A stretch of DNA of 64,000 bases, taken from Pseudomonas aestuarii (GTDB lineage Bacteria > Pseudomonadota > Gammaproteobacteria > Pseudomonadales > Pseudomonadaceae). Shown here piece after piece: positions 47,817 to 56,876 of the stretch (positions within the stretch are counted from its first letter, which is position 1; each line of letters begins with the position of its first letter). The DNA is taken from positions 1 through 64,000 of the forward strand of contig NZ_JAQJZJ010000015.1 in NCBI RefSeq assembly GCF_027988105.1. The letters are read 5' to 3'. The notes beneath the pieces were generated by a model. It had not been told where the DNA came from. It saw only the letters and a program-made list of their open reading frames with translations, and made no database searches. The translations under genes were made by a program, and so were the position numbers.

Positions 47817-48604
47817 CTCTTCCCCTGCACCTGGCGCTGCTGCTGGCTGGGCTGTGCCTAAGCGCTGCCAGCTTGGCGGCACCTGCGACTGTGCGTTACT
47901 GCGATTATCCGGTGTATCCGCCGATTTCCTGGAGCGATGCCAGCGGCGAGGTGCGGGGGCTGGCGCCCCGCGCGGTGCGCGAGGTGTTCAGCCGGCTCGG
48001 CCTGCCGCTGGAGGTGGTGGTGCTCGGCAACTGGAAGCGCTGCCTGACTGATGCGGCCGAGGGCCGTGTCGACCTGGTGATTGCCTACCGTTCGGCCGAG
48101 CGCGAGCGCAGCCTGGTGTTCAGCCAGGTGGCCCTGTTGCGCGAAGAGGTGGCCGTTTTCTACAACCGGCGCAAACCACTGGCGGTGACCCGGCTTGAGG
48201 ATCTGGCGCGCTATCGCGGCGGCCTGCTGTTTGGCGAGAGTTATGGTCAGGCCTTCGACCGTTTCGTTGCCGTTCATGGCAATGTCGAGTGGGTGGCCAG
48301 TAATCGGCAGAACTTTGGCAAACTGATCCGCGGGCGGATCGACTTCATCGCCCATGAGCGGCGCACCGGCAAGCTGTTCCTCGAGTACCTTCCAGGCGCC
48401 GACGAGATCGAGGTGCTGCCGCTGACACTGGCCGTTGACCACCTATATTTTGCGGTGTCGAAGCGCTCGCCGCTGACGGCGCGGATGGCCGATATCGACC
48501 GGGAGCTGCAACGTCTGGCGAGCAGTGAGCACGTCGAGCGCTGGCTGCGGGAAAGCGAGCTGGCTTATCGCATGCTGCAGTCGCAGTCGGACAGGCAGCC
48601 GTGA
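47813..48604 (+). CDS. Periplasmic solute-binding protein, family 3, of the kinase operon
   Basis: 263 residues. Signal peptide at 1-22 (LLLAGLCLSAASLAAP). The rest is a small type II binding-protein fold (VRYCDYPVYPPISWSDASGEV, then GLAPRAVREVFSRLGLPLEV, RVDLVIAYRSAERERSLVFS). There is no transporter gene beside it. It overlaps the regulator gene upstream (ATGA) and the kinase gene downstream (GTGA), so it probably presents a ligand to the kinase periplasmic domain, like TorT in the Tor system. Confidence 0.85.
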   Translation: MTLPLHLALLLAGLCLSAASLAAPATVRYCDYPVYPPISWSDASGEVRGLAPRAVREVFSRLGLPLEVVVLGNWKRCLTDAAEGRVDLVIAYRSAERERSLVFSQVALLREEVAVFYNRRKPLAVTRLEDLARYRGGLLFGESYGQAFDRFVAVHGNVEWVASNRQNFGKLIRGRIDFIAHERRTGKLFLEYLPGADEIEVLPLTLAVDHLYFAVSKRSPLTARMADIDRELQRLASSEHVERWLRESELAYRMLQSQSDRQP

Positions 48605-50889
48605 AGTCTTGGGCGGTGTCGCCGTCCGGCGAGTTGTCGCGACGACTGTTGCGTTTCATCCTGCTGTTCAGTCTGTGCTTCACCCTGCTGGCCAGCGCCC
48701 TGCAACTGTACTTCGAATATCGTCGGGAGATGCAGGGCATCGTCTCGCGACTCGAGTTGATCCGCAGCGGTTACCTGGCCAGCATCGAGCGCAGCCTGTG
48801 GGACCTCAACCAGGCGCAGTTGGACGTGCAACTGCGCGGCCTGGTCGACTTCCCCGATATCGCCTGGGTTCGGCTGCGCAGTACCGATTTCGATCTGTTG
48901 CAAGGCCATCAGCTGCCCGCCGACGCGGCGCGCACCGAGCGCTTCGGTCTGAATTACCGCATGGCCGATGGCGAATTGCGCGCACTCGGCTCCCTGGATA
49001 TAGGCGTAGATCTGGAGGCGGTACACCGGCGTTTGTATGCCAGCGGCTTGACCAACCTGTTGTGGATGGGGCTGTTCATCTGCGGCCTGGCCATAACCCT
49101 GTCCTGGTTATTCCACCGTCTGGTGACTCGCCACCTGCTGGCCATGGCGGCCTTCTCGAGACAACTCGCCAGCGGCGAGTGGCAGCTGCCCTTGCGCCTG
49201 GAAAAAGGCCGCGGCGCGGCAGAGGATGAGATCGACGCGGTGGCCCATGCCCTGGACGAGATGCGCCAGGCCATAGTTGAGGATATGGGCCGGCGCGAGG
49301 CTGACCGCCTGGCCCTGCAGGACAAGAAGGACGAACTGCAGAAGATGGTCGAGCGGCGTACCGCCAGTCTGCATAGCGCCAAGGAGGAGGCCGAAGCGGC
49401 CAATCTGGCCAAGTCACGCTTCCTTGCCACCATGAGCCACGAACTGCGTACCCCGCTGAACGGCATACTTGGCATGGCCGAGCTGTTGCGCGACGCACCT
49501 CGGGACAAGCTCGGCCAGCGGCGCTTGCAGGCCTTGCACAAGGCCGGCGAGGGGTTGCTGGCGTTGCTCAACGACCTGTTGGATTTCGCCAAACTGGAGG
49601 AGGGCGAGGCCCGCGTCGAGCCGGTGGACTTTTCTCTGCAACAGTTGCTGGACGAGGTTCTCACCTTGCTCGAGCCGCGGGCGCAGGCCAGTGCCAGCCA
49701 GCTCATGAGTCACCTCGATCCGGGCCTGGGCAGCTACTTCCGCGGCCCCGAGCAGTTCCTGCGGCAGGTCCTGACCAACCTGTTGGCCAATGCCATCAAG
49801 TTCACCCAAGACGGGCGGATCCAGCTGCGGGTGGAGTTGCTGCAACAGGAGGCGGGACGCCAGCGCCTGCGCATCCAAGTAGAGGACGACGGTATAGGCA
49901 TCCCCGAGGCGATGCAGGCGCGGATCTTCGAGCGCTTCGTGCAGGCTGACGAACAGGTGGCCAGGCGCTATGGCGGTGCCGGGCTCGGTCTGGCGATCTG
50001 CAAGCGTCTGGTGCAGGCCATGGGCGGCGAGGTCCATTTGCACAGTCGCGAAGGCCATGGCAGCCGCTTCTGGTTCGATATTTGGCTGCAGCAGGCGCAG
50101 CCCCCGCTGCCGCACGCCGCCAGTGCGGCGCTGGAATCCCCCCCTGAACCTCGTCACGTGCTGGTGGTAGAAGACATTGAGCTGAATCGCGAGGTGGCCC
50201 AGGGCCTGTTGGAGCGCGAAGGGCACCGGGTGAGCCTGGCCGAAGATGCTGCGCCGGCCCTGCGCCAGTGCCAGGCATGTCGTTTCGACCTGATCCTGCT
50301 CGATGTGCAGCTGCCGGGGCTGAGCGGAGTGGAACTGTGTCGACAAATCCGTCAGGACCCGCTGGGAGCCAATCGGCAGACGCCGATCTTCGCCTTCACC
50401 GCCAGCCTGCAACCGGCCATGGTCCAGGGCTACCTGAATGCCGGCATGCAGGGGGTGATTGCCAAGCCGATCCAACTGCCGGCCCTGCGTCAGGCCCTGG
50501 CAGGAATGTTGCGGAGTGAGTTGGTGAAGGCGGGCGAGGCCCTGCTCGATCCGCACGTGTTGCACACCCATCGCGAGGCGCTGGGGGCCGGTAAACTCGC
50601 CCAGCTGTTGCGGCTGTTGCATGTCAGCCTGGAGCAGCAGGGCGAACTGTTGCTGACGGCCCTGCAGGCCCTGGATTATTCGGAGATCGCCAGTGCCGCG
50701 CACCGCCTGGCCAGTGCCAGCGAGTCACTCGGCGGGCGGCAACTGGCGGTAATGCTGCGCCGTCTCGAAGCGGCCGGCGAAGCGGAAGTCGAGGCCCCGT
50801 GTATGGAACTGGCGGAACCGCTGCGCCAACTGATCGCGGCCACCCAGCAGGCGATTAGGCAGACCCTGGTGCAGCTGCCCGCCGTGTAA
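48601..50889 (+). CDS. aruS: Hybrid sensor histidine kinase (AruS/TorS-like)
   Basis: 762 residues, GTG start. Order: TM1 (about 16-38), periplasmic domain (about 40-140), TM2 (about 145-170), HAMP (about 172-230), coiled coil, HisKA with phospho-His in ATMSHELRTPLNGILGM (about residue 282), HATPase (N box NLLANAIKFT, G boxes DDGIGIP and GGAGLGLAI), receiver with Asp in LILLDVQLPGLSG (about 565), and HPt with His in ASAAHRLASASESLGG (about 700). A full four-step phosphorelay ending on the cognate regulator. Translation is coupled to the binding-protein gene. Confidence 0.88.
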   Translation: MKSWAVSPSGELSRRLLRFILLFSLCFTLLASALQLYFEYRREMQGIVSRLELIRSGYLASIERSLWDLNQAQLDVQLRGLVDFPDIAWVRLRSTDFDLLQGHQLPADAARTERFGLNYRMADGELRALGSLDIGVDLEAVHRRLYASGLTNLLWMGLFICGLAITLSWLFHRLVTRHLLAMAAFSRQLASGEWQLPLRLEKGRGAAEDEIDAVAHALDEMRQAIVEDMGRREADRLALQDKKDELQKMVERRTASLHSAKEEAEAANLAKSRFLATMSHELRTPLNGILGMAELLRDAPRDKLGQRRLQALHKAGEGLLALLNDLLDFAKLEEGEARVEPVDFSLQQLLDEVLTLLEPRAQASASQLMSHLDPGLGSYFRGPEQFLRQVLTNLLANAIKFTQDGRIQLRVELLQQEAGRQRLRIQVEDDGIGIPEAMQARIFERFVQADEQVARRYGGAGLGLAICKRLVQAMGGEVHLHSREGHGSRFWFDIWLQQAQPPLPHAASAALESPPEPRHVLVVEDIELNREVAQGLLEREGHRVSLAEDAAPALRQCQACRFDLILLDVQLPGLSGVELCRQIRQDPLGANRQTPIFAFTASLQPAMVQGYLNAGMQGVIAKPIQLPALRQALAGMLRSELVKAGEALLDPHVLHTHREALGAGKLAQLLRLLHVSLEQQGELLLTALQALDYSEIASAAHRLASASESLGGRQLAVMLRRLEAAGEAEVEAPCMELAEPLRQLIAATQQAIRQTLVQLPAV

Positions 50890-50906
50890 CAGTCGCGTTA
50901 CCACTT

Positions 50907-50946
50907 CTTACATCTTCTTTCCCGGTGTTCAACGGGGGCTTACATC
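50907..50946 (+). promoter_or_regulatory. Direct repeats upstream of NhaC-type gene
   Basis: CTTACATC at 50907-50914 and again at 50939-50946. The start-to-start distance is 32 bases, about three helical turns, so both lie on one face of the DNA. This suits a dimeric OmpR-type regulator and may be the binding site of the regulator encoded at 47091. Confidence 0.4.
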
Positions 50947-51016
50947 GCTTGCCAATACTCAAGGCGGAACCGGGCACTGGTCCCGGTAAAACCTTGGTCT
51001 TTGGGAGATAACAACA

Positions 51017-52513
51017 ATGAAGCTCCGCAAACTGTCCGCTCTGGACGCGCTGCTGGTCGGCGCCGTCCTGCTGGCACTGATCGCCGGCTCGCTGAGCCTG
51101 TTCGATGATCCGATGTCCGGTCCGCTGCAACTCGCGTTGATCATGGTGGGCTGCTTCGCTGCCTTGATCGGCATGAAAAATGGGGTCACCTGGGCTGAAC
51201 TGGAGCGCGAGATAGTCGCCACCAATGCCAAGACGGTGGGGGCAATCTTCATTTTCCTGTCGATCGGCGTGCTGATCGGTGCCTTTATCATCGCGGGTAC
51301 GGTACCAACCCTGCTGTATGCCGGGCTCAGCCTGCTGTCGCCGGCCTTTTTCTACCCCCTGGCTTGTCTGATCTGCGCCATCGTCTCGCTGTGCATCGGC
51401 TCTTCCTGGACCACCGCAGCGACCATCGGCGTGGGGCTGATGGGCACCGCCCACGGTTTCGGCCTGTCGGCGGAAATAACCGCGGGTGCGGTAGTCGCGG
51501 GCGCCTATTTTGGCGACAAGATGTCACCGTTGTCGGAAACCACCAACTTGGCTCCGGCCGTGGTGGGCTCTGATCTGTTCGCCCATATTCGCCACATGAG
51601 CTGGGTGTCGGTGCCCAGCTTCCTGATCGCCCTGGTGCTGTTTTCCATCCTGGCGCTGACTGCGGATATCCAGGGTGAGGCCGTTTCCAATGTCGGCGAA
51701 CTCAAGGCGCAATTGGCCGGCTCGTTCAATATCGCCTGGTACAACCTGATTCCACTACTGGCCTTGCTAGGCCTGTCGGTGCGCAAGGCGCCGGCCTTTC
51801 CAGCGATCATGCTGTGCAGCATTCTGGCCTGTGTGTTTGCGGTACTGTTCCAGGCGCCGGTGATCGAGCGCTTCATGGCCGACAGTGGCCAGACCGGTGC
51901 GCTCATGGTGGTCAAGGCACTGTGGACAGTGATGGCCACCGGTTTTGTTTCGAGCAGCGGTAACGAGGTGGTCGACAGCCTGCTCAGCCGTGGTGGCATG
52001 GCCGGCATGGTGTTCATGGCCTTCCTGGTGTTCTGCTCGATGATGATGACCGCCGTGCTCGAGCGTATTGGCTTCATCCGCTTCTTGCTCGCTCTGATCG
52101 TGCGCAGCGTGCACTCGGTAGGCGCTTTGATCGGCGCGACTCTGGCCACCAGCATCGGCGTCAACGTGCTGACCGGTGACCAATACCTGTCCCTGGTACT
52201 GCCTGGGCAGATGTGGAAGGAAGAGTACCGCCTGCGCGGTCTGGCCGCGGTCAACCTGTCACGCACCATCGAGGATGGCGGCACCGTGACTTCCGCGCTG
52301 ATCCCCTGGAACGCCTGCGCCGTGTACATGGCCGCAACCCTGGGGGTCGCCACCCTGTCGTATGCGCCTTTCGCCTTCTTCAACTGGATCAACCCGATCA
52401 TCGCGCTGATCTACGGCATCTTCTGCATCAAGATCCTGCCGCTGGTCAGCCACGACTCTGAGCCTGAGCCGCAACTCGCGTCAGCCAAGCCGCTGGTCGC
52501 TGCTGCCGGCTAA
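51017..52513 (+). CDS. NhaC-family Na+-coupled antiporter
   Basis: 498 residues with about 11-12 membrane helices. NhaC-family segments: SWTTAATIGVGLMGTAHGFG, AGAVVAGAYFGDKMSPLSET followed by TNLAP (the characteristic motif), VNLSRTIEDGGTVTSALIPW followed by NACAVYMA. Members exchange Na+ for H+ or for organic anions or amino acids. Placed between the signalling genes and the arginine-transaminase genes, where I recall an amino-acid permease in PAO1, it may carry arginine or a guanidino compound; that is inference. GGGAG precedes the start. Confidence 0.88.
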   Translation: MKLRKLSALDALLVGAVLLALIAGSLSLFDDPMSGPLQLALIMVGCFAALIGMKNGVTWAELEREIVATNAKTVGAIFIFLSIGVLIGAFIIAGTVPTLLYAGLSLLSPAFFYPLACLICAIVSLCIGSSWTTAATIGVGLMGTAHGFGLSAEITAGAVVAGAYFGDKMSPLSETTNLAPAVVGSDLFAHIRHMSWVSVPSFLIALVLFSILALTADIQGEAVSNVGELKAQLAGSFNIAWYNLIPLLALLGLSVRKAPAFPAIMLCSILACVFAVLFQAPVIERFMADSGQTGALMVVKALWTVMATGFVSSSGNEVVDSLLSRGGMAGMVFMAFLVFCSMMMTAVLERIGFIRFLLALIVRSVHSVGALIGATLATSIGVNVLTGDQYLSLVLPGQMWKEEYRLRGLAAVNLSRTIEDGGTVTSALIPWNACAVYMAATLGVATLSYAPFAFFNWINPIIALIYGIFCIKILPLVSHDSEPEPQLASAKPLVAAAG

Positions 52514-52539
52514 CCACGGGCTTCGCTGGGTTGCATCAC

Positions 52540-52573
52540 AAAGGCCTGGCCGGCAACGGTCAGGCCTTTGTTT
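52540..52573 (+). terminator. Hairpin terminator after NhaC-type gene
   Basis: AAAGGCCTG pairs with CAGGCCTTT, enclosing a smaller CCG/CGG stem, and is followed by GTTT. It separates the transporter transcript from the downstream catabolic operon. The 195 bases that follow are AT-rich and probably hold the operon promoter. Confidence 0.75.
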
Positions 52574-52768
52574 GGCTGCTGTAAGCGGTTGTTCGAAGTT
52601 GTAACGCATGGTCGTTAAAAAATAAAAAACCTAATAAATACAGGTAGATAGAGAGTTGTTTCTAGCTGCGGTAATTGATTGCCACGCTATTGAACAAGTG
52701 TTTAGTATTGCATCTCGGAGAGGGCGTGTATCCCGTTCTTCTCACCAAAATAAAAGCCGAGGATTCTC

Positions 52769-53560
52769 ATGAGTACTGCATCGAGTCTGTTGACCCAAGT
52801 GGAAGGCGGCGTCGCCTGGATCACCCTGAATCGTCCCGAACAACGCAATGCGTTGGACATCCCCACGCTCAAGGCCTTGCATGCTTTGCTCGATGAACTC
52901 AGCGCCGACTCCGCCGTGCGCGTGTTGGTGCTGACCAGCAGCGGCAGAAGCTTCTGCGCCGGCGCTGATCTGGCCGAGTGGGCTGCGGCCGAGGCGCGTG
53001 GCGATCTGGAAAGCTACGGCTGGACCGAAGCCGCCCATGCCCTGATGACTCGTCTGCATGCCTTTGCCAAGCCGACCGTTGTCGCCATCAACGGCACTGC
53101 GGTCGGTGCCGGCATGGATCTGACCCTGTGCTGCGATTTTCGTCTGGCTGCGCAGTCGGCACGCTTCAAGGCCGGCTACACCAGCATGGCCTACGCGCCG
53201 GATGCTGGCGCCAGCTGGCATCTGCCGCGCCTGATCGGCAGCGAGCAAGCCAAACGCCTGCTGTTCCTCGACGAACTCTGGGGCGCCGAGCGGGCCCTGG
53301 CCGCCGGTCTGGTCGGTGAAGTCTGCGCCGATGAGCAGTTGCTGGCAGTGGCCGGCGAACTGGCGACGCGCCTGGCCAGCGGGCCAACCTTGGCTTTCGC
53401 CCAGACCAAGGCCCTGATCGAGGCCGGCGCCCAGCGCAGCCTGGCCGAGCAGCTCGAGGCCGAGCGCCAAGCCGGCCTGCTCTGCGGTCGCAGTGAGGAT
53501 GGCGCCGAGGCCCTGCGCGCCGCCATGGAAAAACGTGCCCCCCTATTTATTGGCCGCTGA
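52769..53560 (+). CDS. Enoyl-CoA hydratase/isomerase family protein
   Basis: 263 residues, standard crotonase length. ITLNRPEQRNALDIPTLKAL, SGRSFCAGADLAEWAAAEA (oxyanion loop), NGTAVGAGMDLTLCCDFRLA, and YTSMAYAPDAGASWHLPRLI with an acidic residue at the catalytic position (Asp in place of Glu, a PaaG-like feature). First gene of a tightly spaced run through the aldehyde dehydrogenase. I recall a similar hydratase and dehydrogenase beside aruI/aruH in PAO1. Confidence 0.9.
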   Translation: MSTASSLLTQVEGGVAWITLNRPEQRNALDIPTLKALHALLDELSADSAVRVLVLTSSGRSFCAGADLAEWAAAEARGDLESYGWTEAAHALMTRLHAFAKPTVVAINGTAVGAGMDLTLCCDFRLAAQSARFKAGYTSMAYAPDAGASWHLPRLIGSEQAKRLLFLDELWGAERALAAGLVGEVCADEQLLAVAGELATRLASGPTLAFAQTKALIEAGAQRSLAEQLEAERQAGLLCGRSEDGAEALRAAMEKRAPLFIGR

Positions 53561-53589
53561 AGCGCTGCCTTACACCACAGGACATAGCG

Positions 53590-54750
53590 ATGAATTTTCA
53601 ACTCAGTCATGAACACGAAATGCTGGTCGACACGGCGCGCAGCTTCGTCGAAAAAGAATTGCTGCCCCATGAAGAGGCGGTTGACCGCGCCGATGCAGTT
53701 TCCCCCGAGTTGGCTGCAGAGATTCGCAATAAGGCGATCGCAGCGGGCCTCTATGCCTTCAACATGCCCGAAGAAGTGGGCGGCGGTGGGCTGGACTATT
53801 TCTCCCAGGCGCTGATCGAGCGTGAGCTGTCCAAGTGTTCATGGGCTCTGCATGTATTTGTCGCGCGGCCGTCGAAAATTCTTATGGCGTGCAAGGGTCA
53901 GCAGATCGACGACTATCTGCTGCCCACCGTGCGCGGCGAAAAGATCGACTGCTTCGCCCTCACCGAACCGGGTGCCGGCTCCGATGCCAACGCAATCAAA
54001 ACCCGTGCGCTACGCGACGGTGATGACTTCGTCCTCAATGGCAGCAAGCACTTTATCAGCCACGCCGGCCACGCCGACTATGCGATCGTCTTCGCCGTCA
54101 CCGACAGCTACGAGAAAAACGGCAAGAAGCGCAACGCCGTAACCTCCTTTCTGGTCGACCGCGACACCCCCGGGATGACCATTCGCCGTGGGCCAAAGTG
54201 TGTGAGCAACCGCGGTTATCACACCTATGAAATATTCTTCGACGACTGCCGCGTACCTGCAAGCAAAGTCCTTGGTGAAGTCGACAAGGGATGGGAAGTG
54301 GCCAACGCCTGGCTCACGGCTGGCCGCGTGATGGTCGCCGCCAACTGTGTCGGTCAAGCCCAGCGCGCCATGGATCTGTCGCTGCAATGGGCTGCTGACC
54401 GCCAGCAGTTCGGCAAGCCGATCGGTACCTATCAAGGCGTATCGTTCAAGCTGGCCGATATGGCCACTGAGATTCGCGCCGCTGAGTTGCTGGCGCTAAA
54501 CGTCGCCTGGAAGATGGATCAGGGCAGCATGACCGATGCCGATGCCGGCATGGCCAAGCTGTTTGCCAGCGAAGTGTTGGGCAAAGTAGCTGACGAAGCA
54601 GTGCAGATCTTCGGCGGCATGGGTTTGATGGATGAGGGCCCGGTGGAGCGCATCTGGCGGAATGCGCGGATCGAGCGGGTCTGGGAAGGCACCTCGGAGA
54701 TCCAGCGTCACATCATTTCCCGTGAACTGTTGCGGCCGCTGTTGCGCTAA
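53590..54750 (+). CDS. Acyl-CoA dehydrogenase
   Basis: 386 residues. FALTEPGAGSDANAIKTRAL, ISHAGHADYAIVFAV, KCVSNRGYHTYEIFFDDCRV, AADRQQFGKPIGTYQGVSFK and QIFGGMGLMDEGPVERIWRN followed by RVWEGTSEIQRHII with the catalytic Glu in the usual terminal position. The start follows a weak ACAGGA site 29 bases after the hydratase. Together with the hydratase and the CoA ligase behind it, the gene suggests CoA-bound processing of a product of the AruH/AruI/aldehyde dehydrogenase steps. Confidence 0.93.
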   Translation: MNFQLSHEHEMLVDTARSFVEKELLPHEEAVDRADAVSPELAAEIRNKAIAAGLYAFNMPEEVGGGGLDYFSQALIERELSKCSWALHVFVARPSKILMACKGQQIDDYLLPTVRGEKIDCFALTEPGAGSDANAIKTRALRDGDDFVLNGSKHFISHAGHADYAIVFAVTDSYEKNGKKRNAVTSFLVDRDTPGMTIRRGPKCVSNRGYHTYEIFFDDCRVPASKVLGEVDKGWEVANAWLTAGRVMVAANCVGQAQRAMDLSLQWAADRQQFGKPIGTYQGVSFKLADMATEIRAAELLALNVAWKMDQGSMTDADAGMAKLFASEVLGKVADEAVQIFGGMGLMDEGPVERIWRNARIERVWEGTSEIQRHIISRELLRPLLR

Positions 54751-54760
54751 GGGGATCGTC

Positions 54761-56866
54761 ATGAGCCAAAGAGACAACCTCAAACGCCTGCTGGCGCCGC
54801 GCCATCTGGCCTTTATCGGCGGGCGCAGCATGGCCCGCGCCCTCAAACGCTGCGCCGAAGGCGGCTATGCGGGTGACCTGTGGTTGGTCAATCCGCAACA
54901 TGCAGAGCTGGAAGGCGTGCCCTGTGTGGCCAGCATCGCCGAGTTGCCCAGTGGCCCGGATGCGGTGTTTATCGCCACTAACAAGGAGCTGACCGTGCAG
55001 GCGGTGGCCGAACTGGCCGCCAAGGGTGCGGGCGGCGTCATCTGCTACGCCTCCGGTTTCGCCGAAACCGGCGCCGAGGGCGAGGCGCTGCAGGCCCGCT
55101 TGCTGGAAGCGGCGGGTGACATGGCCCTGCTCGGGCCGAACTGCTACGGCTTGCTCGACTACCTACACGGCGCGGCGCTGTGGCCAGTGGCCCATGGCGG
55201 CCAGTTGGTGGAGAAGGGCGTCGCGGTGCTGACCCAGAGTGGCAACTTCGCTTACAACCTGTCGATGAGCGACCGTTCACTACCCGTGGCCTATATGGCC
55301 TCGGTGGGCAACCAGGCGCAAATGGGCGTCGCCGAGTTGATGGACGTGCTGCTCGACGAGCCACGCGTCACCGCTATCGGCCTGCACCTGGAGGGGCTGA
55401 AGAACGTTCCCGGTTTTGCTCGTGCGGCGCACAAGGCGCTGAAAAAGGGCATTCCTATCATTGCCCTGAAAACCGGGGTGTCGCAGATCGGTGCCGAGTT
55501 GGCCCTTAGCCACACCAGTTCCCTGGCCGGTTCCGATGCCTTGTATGACGCGCTGTTCGAGCGTCTCGGGGTGATCCGCGTGAGTGGCCCGGTAAGCTTT
55601 GTCGAAACCCTCAAGGCGGCGGCCTGTGGCAATTTGCCGGCGGGGCCGAGTCTGGCCGCGATGGCCTGCTCCGGTGGCGATGCCGGGCTGATCGCCGACT
55701 ACGCCGAACGCAACGGTCTGGGTCTGCCGCCGCTGGACGAAAACCAGCGCAGCGAACTGGCCGAGGTGTTGCCGAGCTATGCCAATATCGTCAATCCGCT
55801 GGACTTCACCACCGCGATCTGGGGCGATAGCGAAGCGCTCGACAAGATGCTCGACAGCGTCTTGCGCAGTCCGGCCGATGCCGCTCTGCTGGTGCTCGAC
55901 TATCCCGACGAAGCCTCGGGTGAGCGCCCGCAGTGCGACCTGCTGCTGGAGCTTTACTGCGCCGCGCTGGCGCGTCACGGCAAACCGGGGTTCGTCGCCT
56001 CGGCCTTCCCCGAGCTGCTCCCGGCCAGTGCTCGCGAGCGTTTGCACGCGCACGGCGTGGCGGCTCTGCAGGGGGTCGAAGATGGCCTGGCGGCCTGGGG
56101 CCGTATCGCGCATTACCGGCAGCGCCGCGAGGCCTTGCTGGCGCGCGGTGAATCGGTCCTGACGCCGATCTGCCCGCAAGCACTGACGGGTAGCGGCCGC
56201 TTGCTCGACGAGTGGCAAGCCAAGCAGGCCTTGAGCAGATTCGGCCTGCCTTTGCCTGAGAGCATGCTGAGCACCCCCGGGCAGGTGCTGGAGGCGGCGC
56301 AGGCGTTGGGTTATCCGCTGGTGCTCAAAGTGGTCAGTGCCGATTTGCCGCACAAGACCGAGGCCGGTGGCGTGGCGCTCAATCTGGGCAACGCCCAGGT
56401 TCTGCAAGCGGCGCTCGACGACATGCGCGTCAGTCTGGCGCGGCATGCTCCCGAACTGACCTTCGAGCAGGTGCTGCTGGAGCGCATGGCGCCGGCACCG
56501 CTGGCCGAACTGATTGTCGGCATCAAGCGTGAGAACGGCTTCGGCCTGGCCCTGGTGCTCGGCGCCGGTGGGATTCTTGTGGAGTTGCTCAAGGACAGCC
56601 GCAGCCTGTTGCTGCCGACCACCGATGCGGCGATCCGCGAGGCGCTGCTGAGTCTGCGTAGCGCCCCACTGCTGCAAGGTTTTCGTGGTCGTCCGGCGGT
56701 CGATCTGGATGCCCTGGTGCGGGCGATTCGCGCGGTGGCGGAGTACGCCTGCGAGCACGCCGAGCAGCTGCTGGAGCTAGACGTGAATCCGCTGCTGGTG
56801 AATGCCCAGGGCGCCGTTGCCGTGGATGCCCTGATTCGTCTCGGCCAACCCGCCGATCATTGTTGA
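54761..56866 (+). CDS. ADP-forming acyl-CoA synthetase, fused alpha and beta parts
   Basis: 701 residues from the ATG at 54761, ten bases after the previous stop. CoA-binding Rossmann domain (about 5-130: RHLAFIGGRSMARALKRCAE), two succinyl-CoA-ligase-like domains (about 145-440), with the phospho-His in LALSHTSSLAGSDALYDALF, and a C-terminal ATP-grasp domain (about 480-700: LSRFGLPLPESML, VLKVVSADLPHKTEAGGVAL, LELDVNPLLVN). It makes acyl-CoA from an acid, ATP and CoA with release of ADP. No acetyltransferase domain is present. Confidence 0.9.
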   Translation: MSQRDNLKRLLAPRHLAFIGGRSMARALKRCAEGGYAGDLWLVNPQHAELEGVPCVASIAELPSGPDAVFIATNKELTVQAVAELAAKGAGGVICYASGFAETGAEGEALQARLLEAAGDMALLGPNCYGLLDYLHGAALWPVAHGGQLVEKGVAVLTQSGNFAYNLSMSDRSLPVAYMASVGNQAQMGVAELMDVLLDEPRVTAIGLHLEGLKNVPGFARAAHKALKKGIPIIALKTGVSQIGAELALSHTSSLAGSDALYDALFERLGVIRVSGPVSFVETLKAAACGNLPAGPSLAAMACSGGDAGLIADYAERNGLGLPPLDENQRSELAEVLPSYANIVNPLDFTTAIWGDSEALDKMLDSVLRSPADAALLVLDYPDEASGERPQCDLLLELYCAALARHGKPGFVASAFPELLPASARERLHAHGVAALQGVEDGLAAWGRIAHYRQRREALLARGESVLTPICPQALTGSGRLLDEWQAKQALSRFGLPLPESMLSTPGQVLEAAQALGYPLVLKVVSADLPHKTEAGGVALNLGNAQVLQAALDDMRVSLARHAPELTFEQVLLERMAPAPLAELIVGIKRENGFGLALVLGAGGILVELLKDSRSLLLPTTDAAIREALLSLRSAPLLQGFRGRPAVDLDALVRAIRAVAEYACEHAEQLLELDVNPLLVNAQGAVAVDALIRLGQPADHC

Positions 56867-56876
56867 GGACCACCCC

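Noticed and set aside
55280..56758. A 492-residue open frame on the minus strand
   Set aside because: Antisense shadow of the ADP-forming acyl-CoA synthetase.
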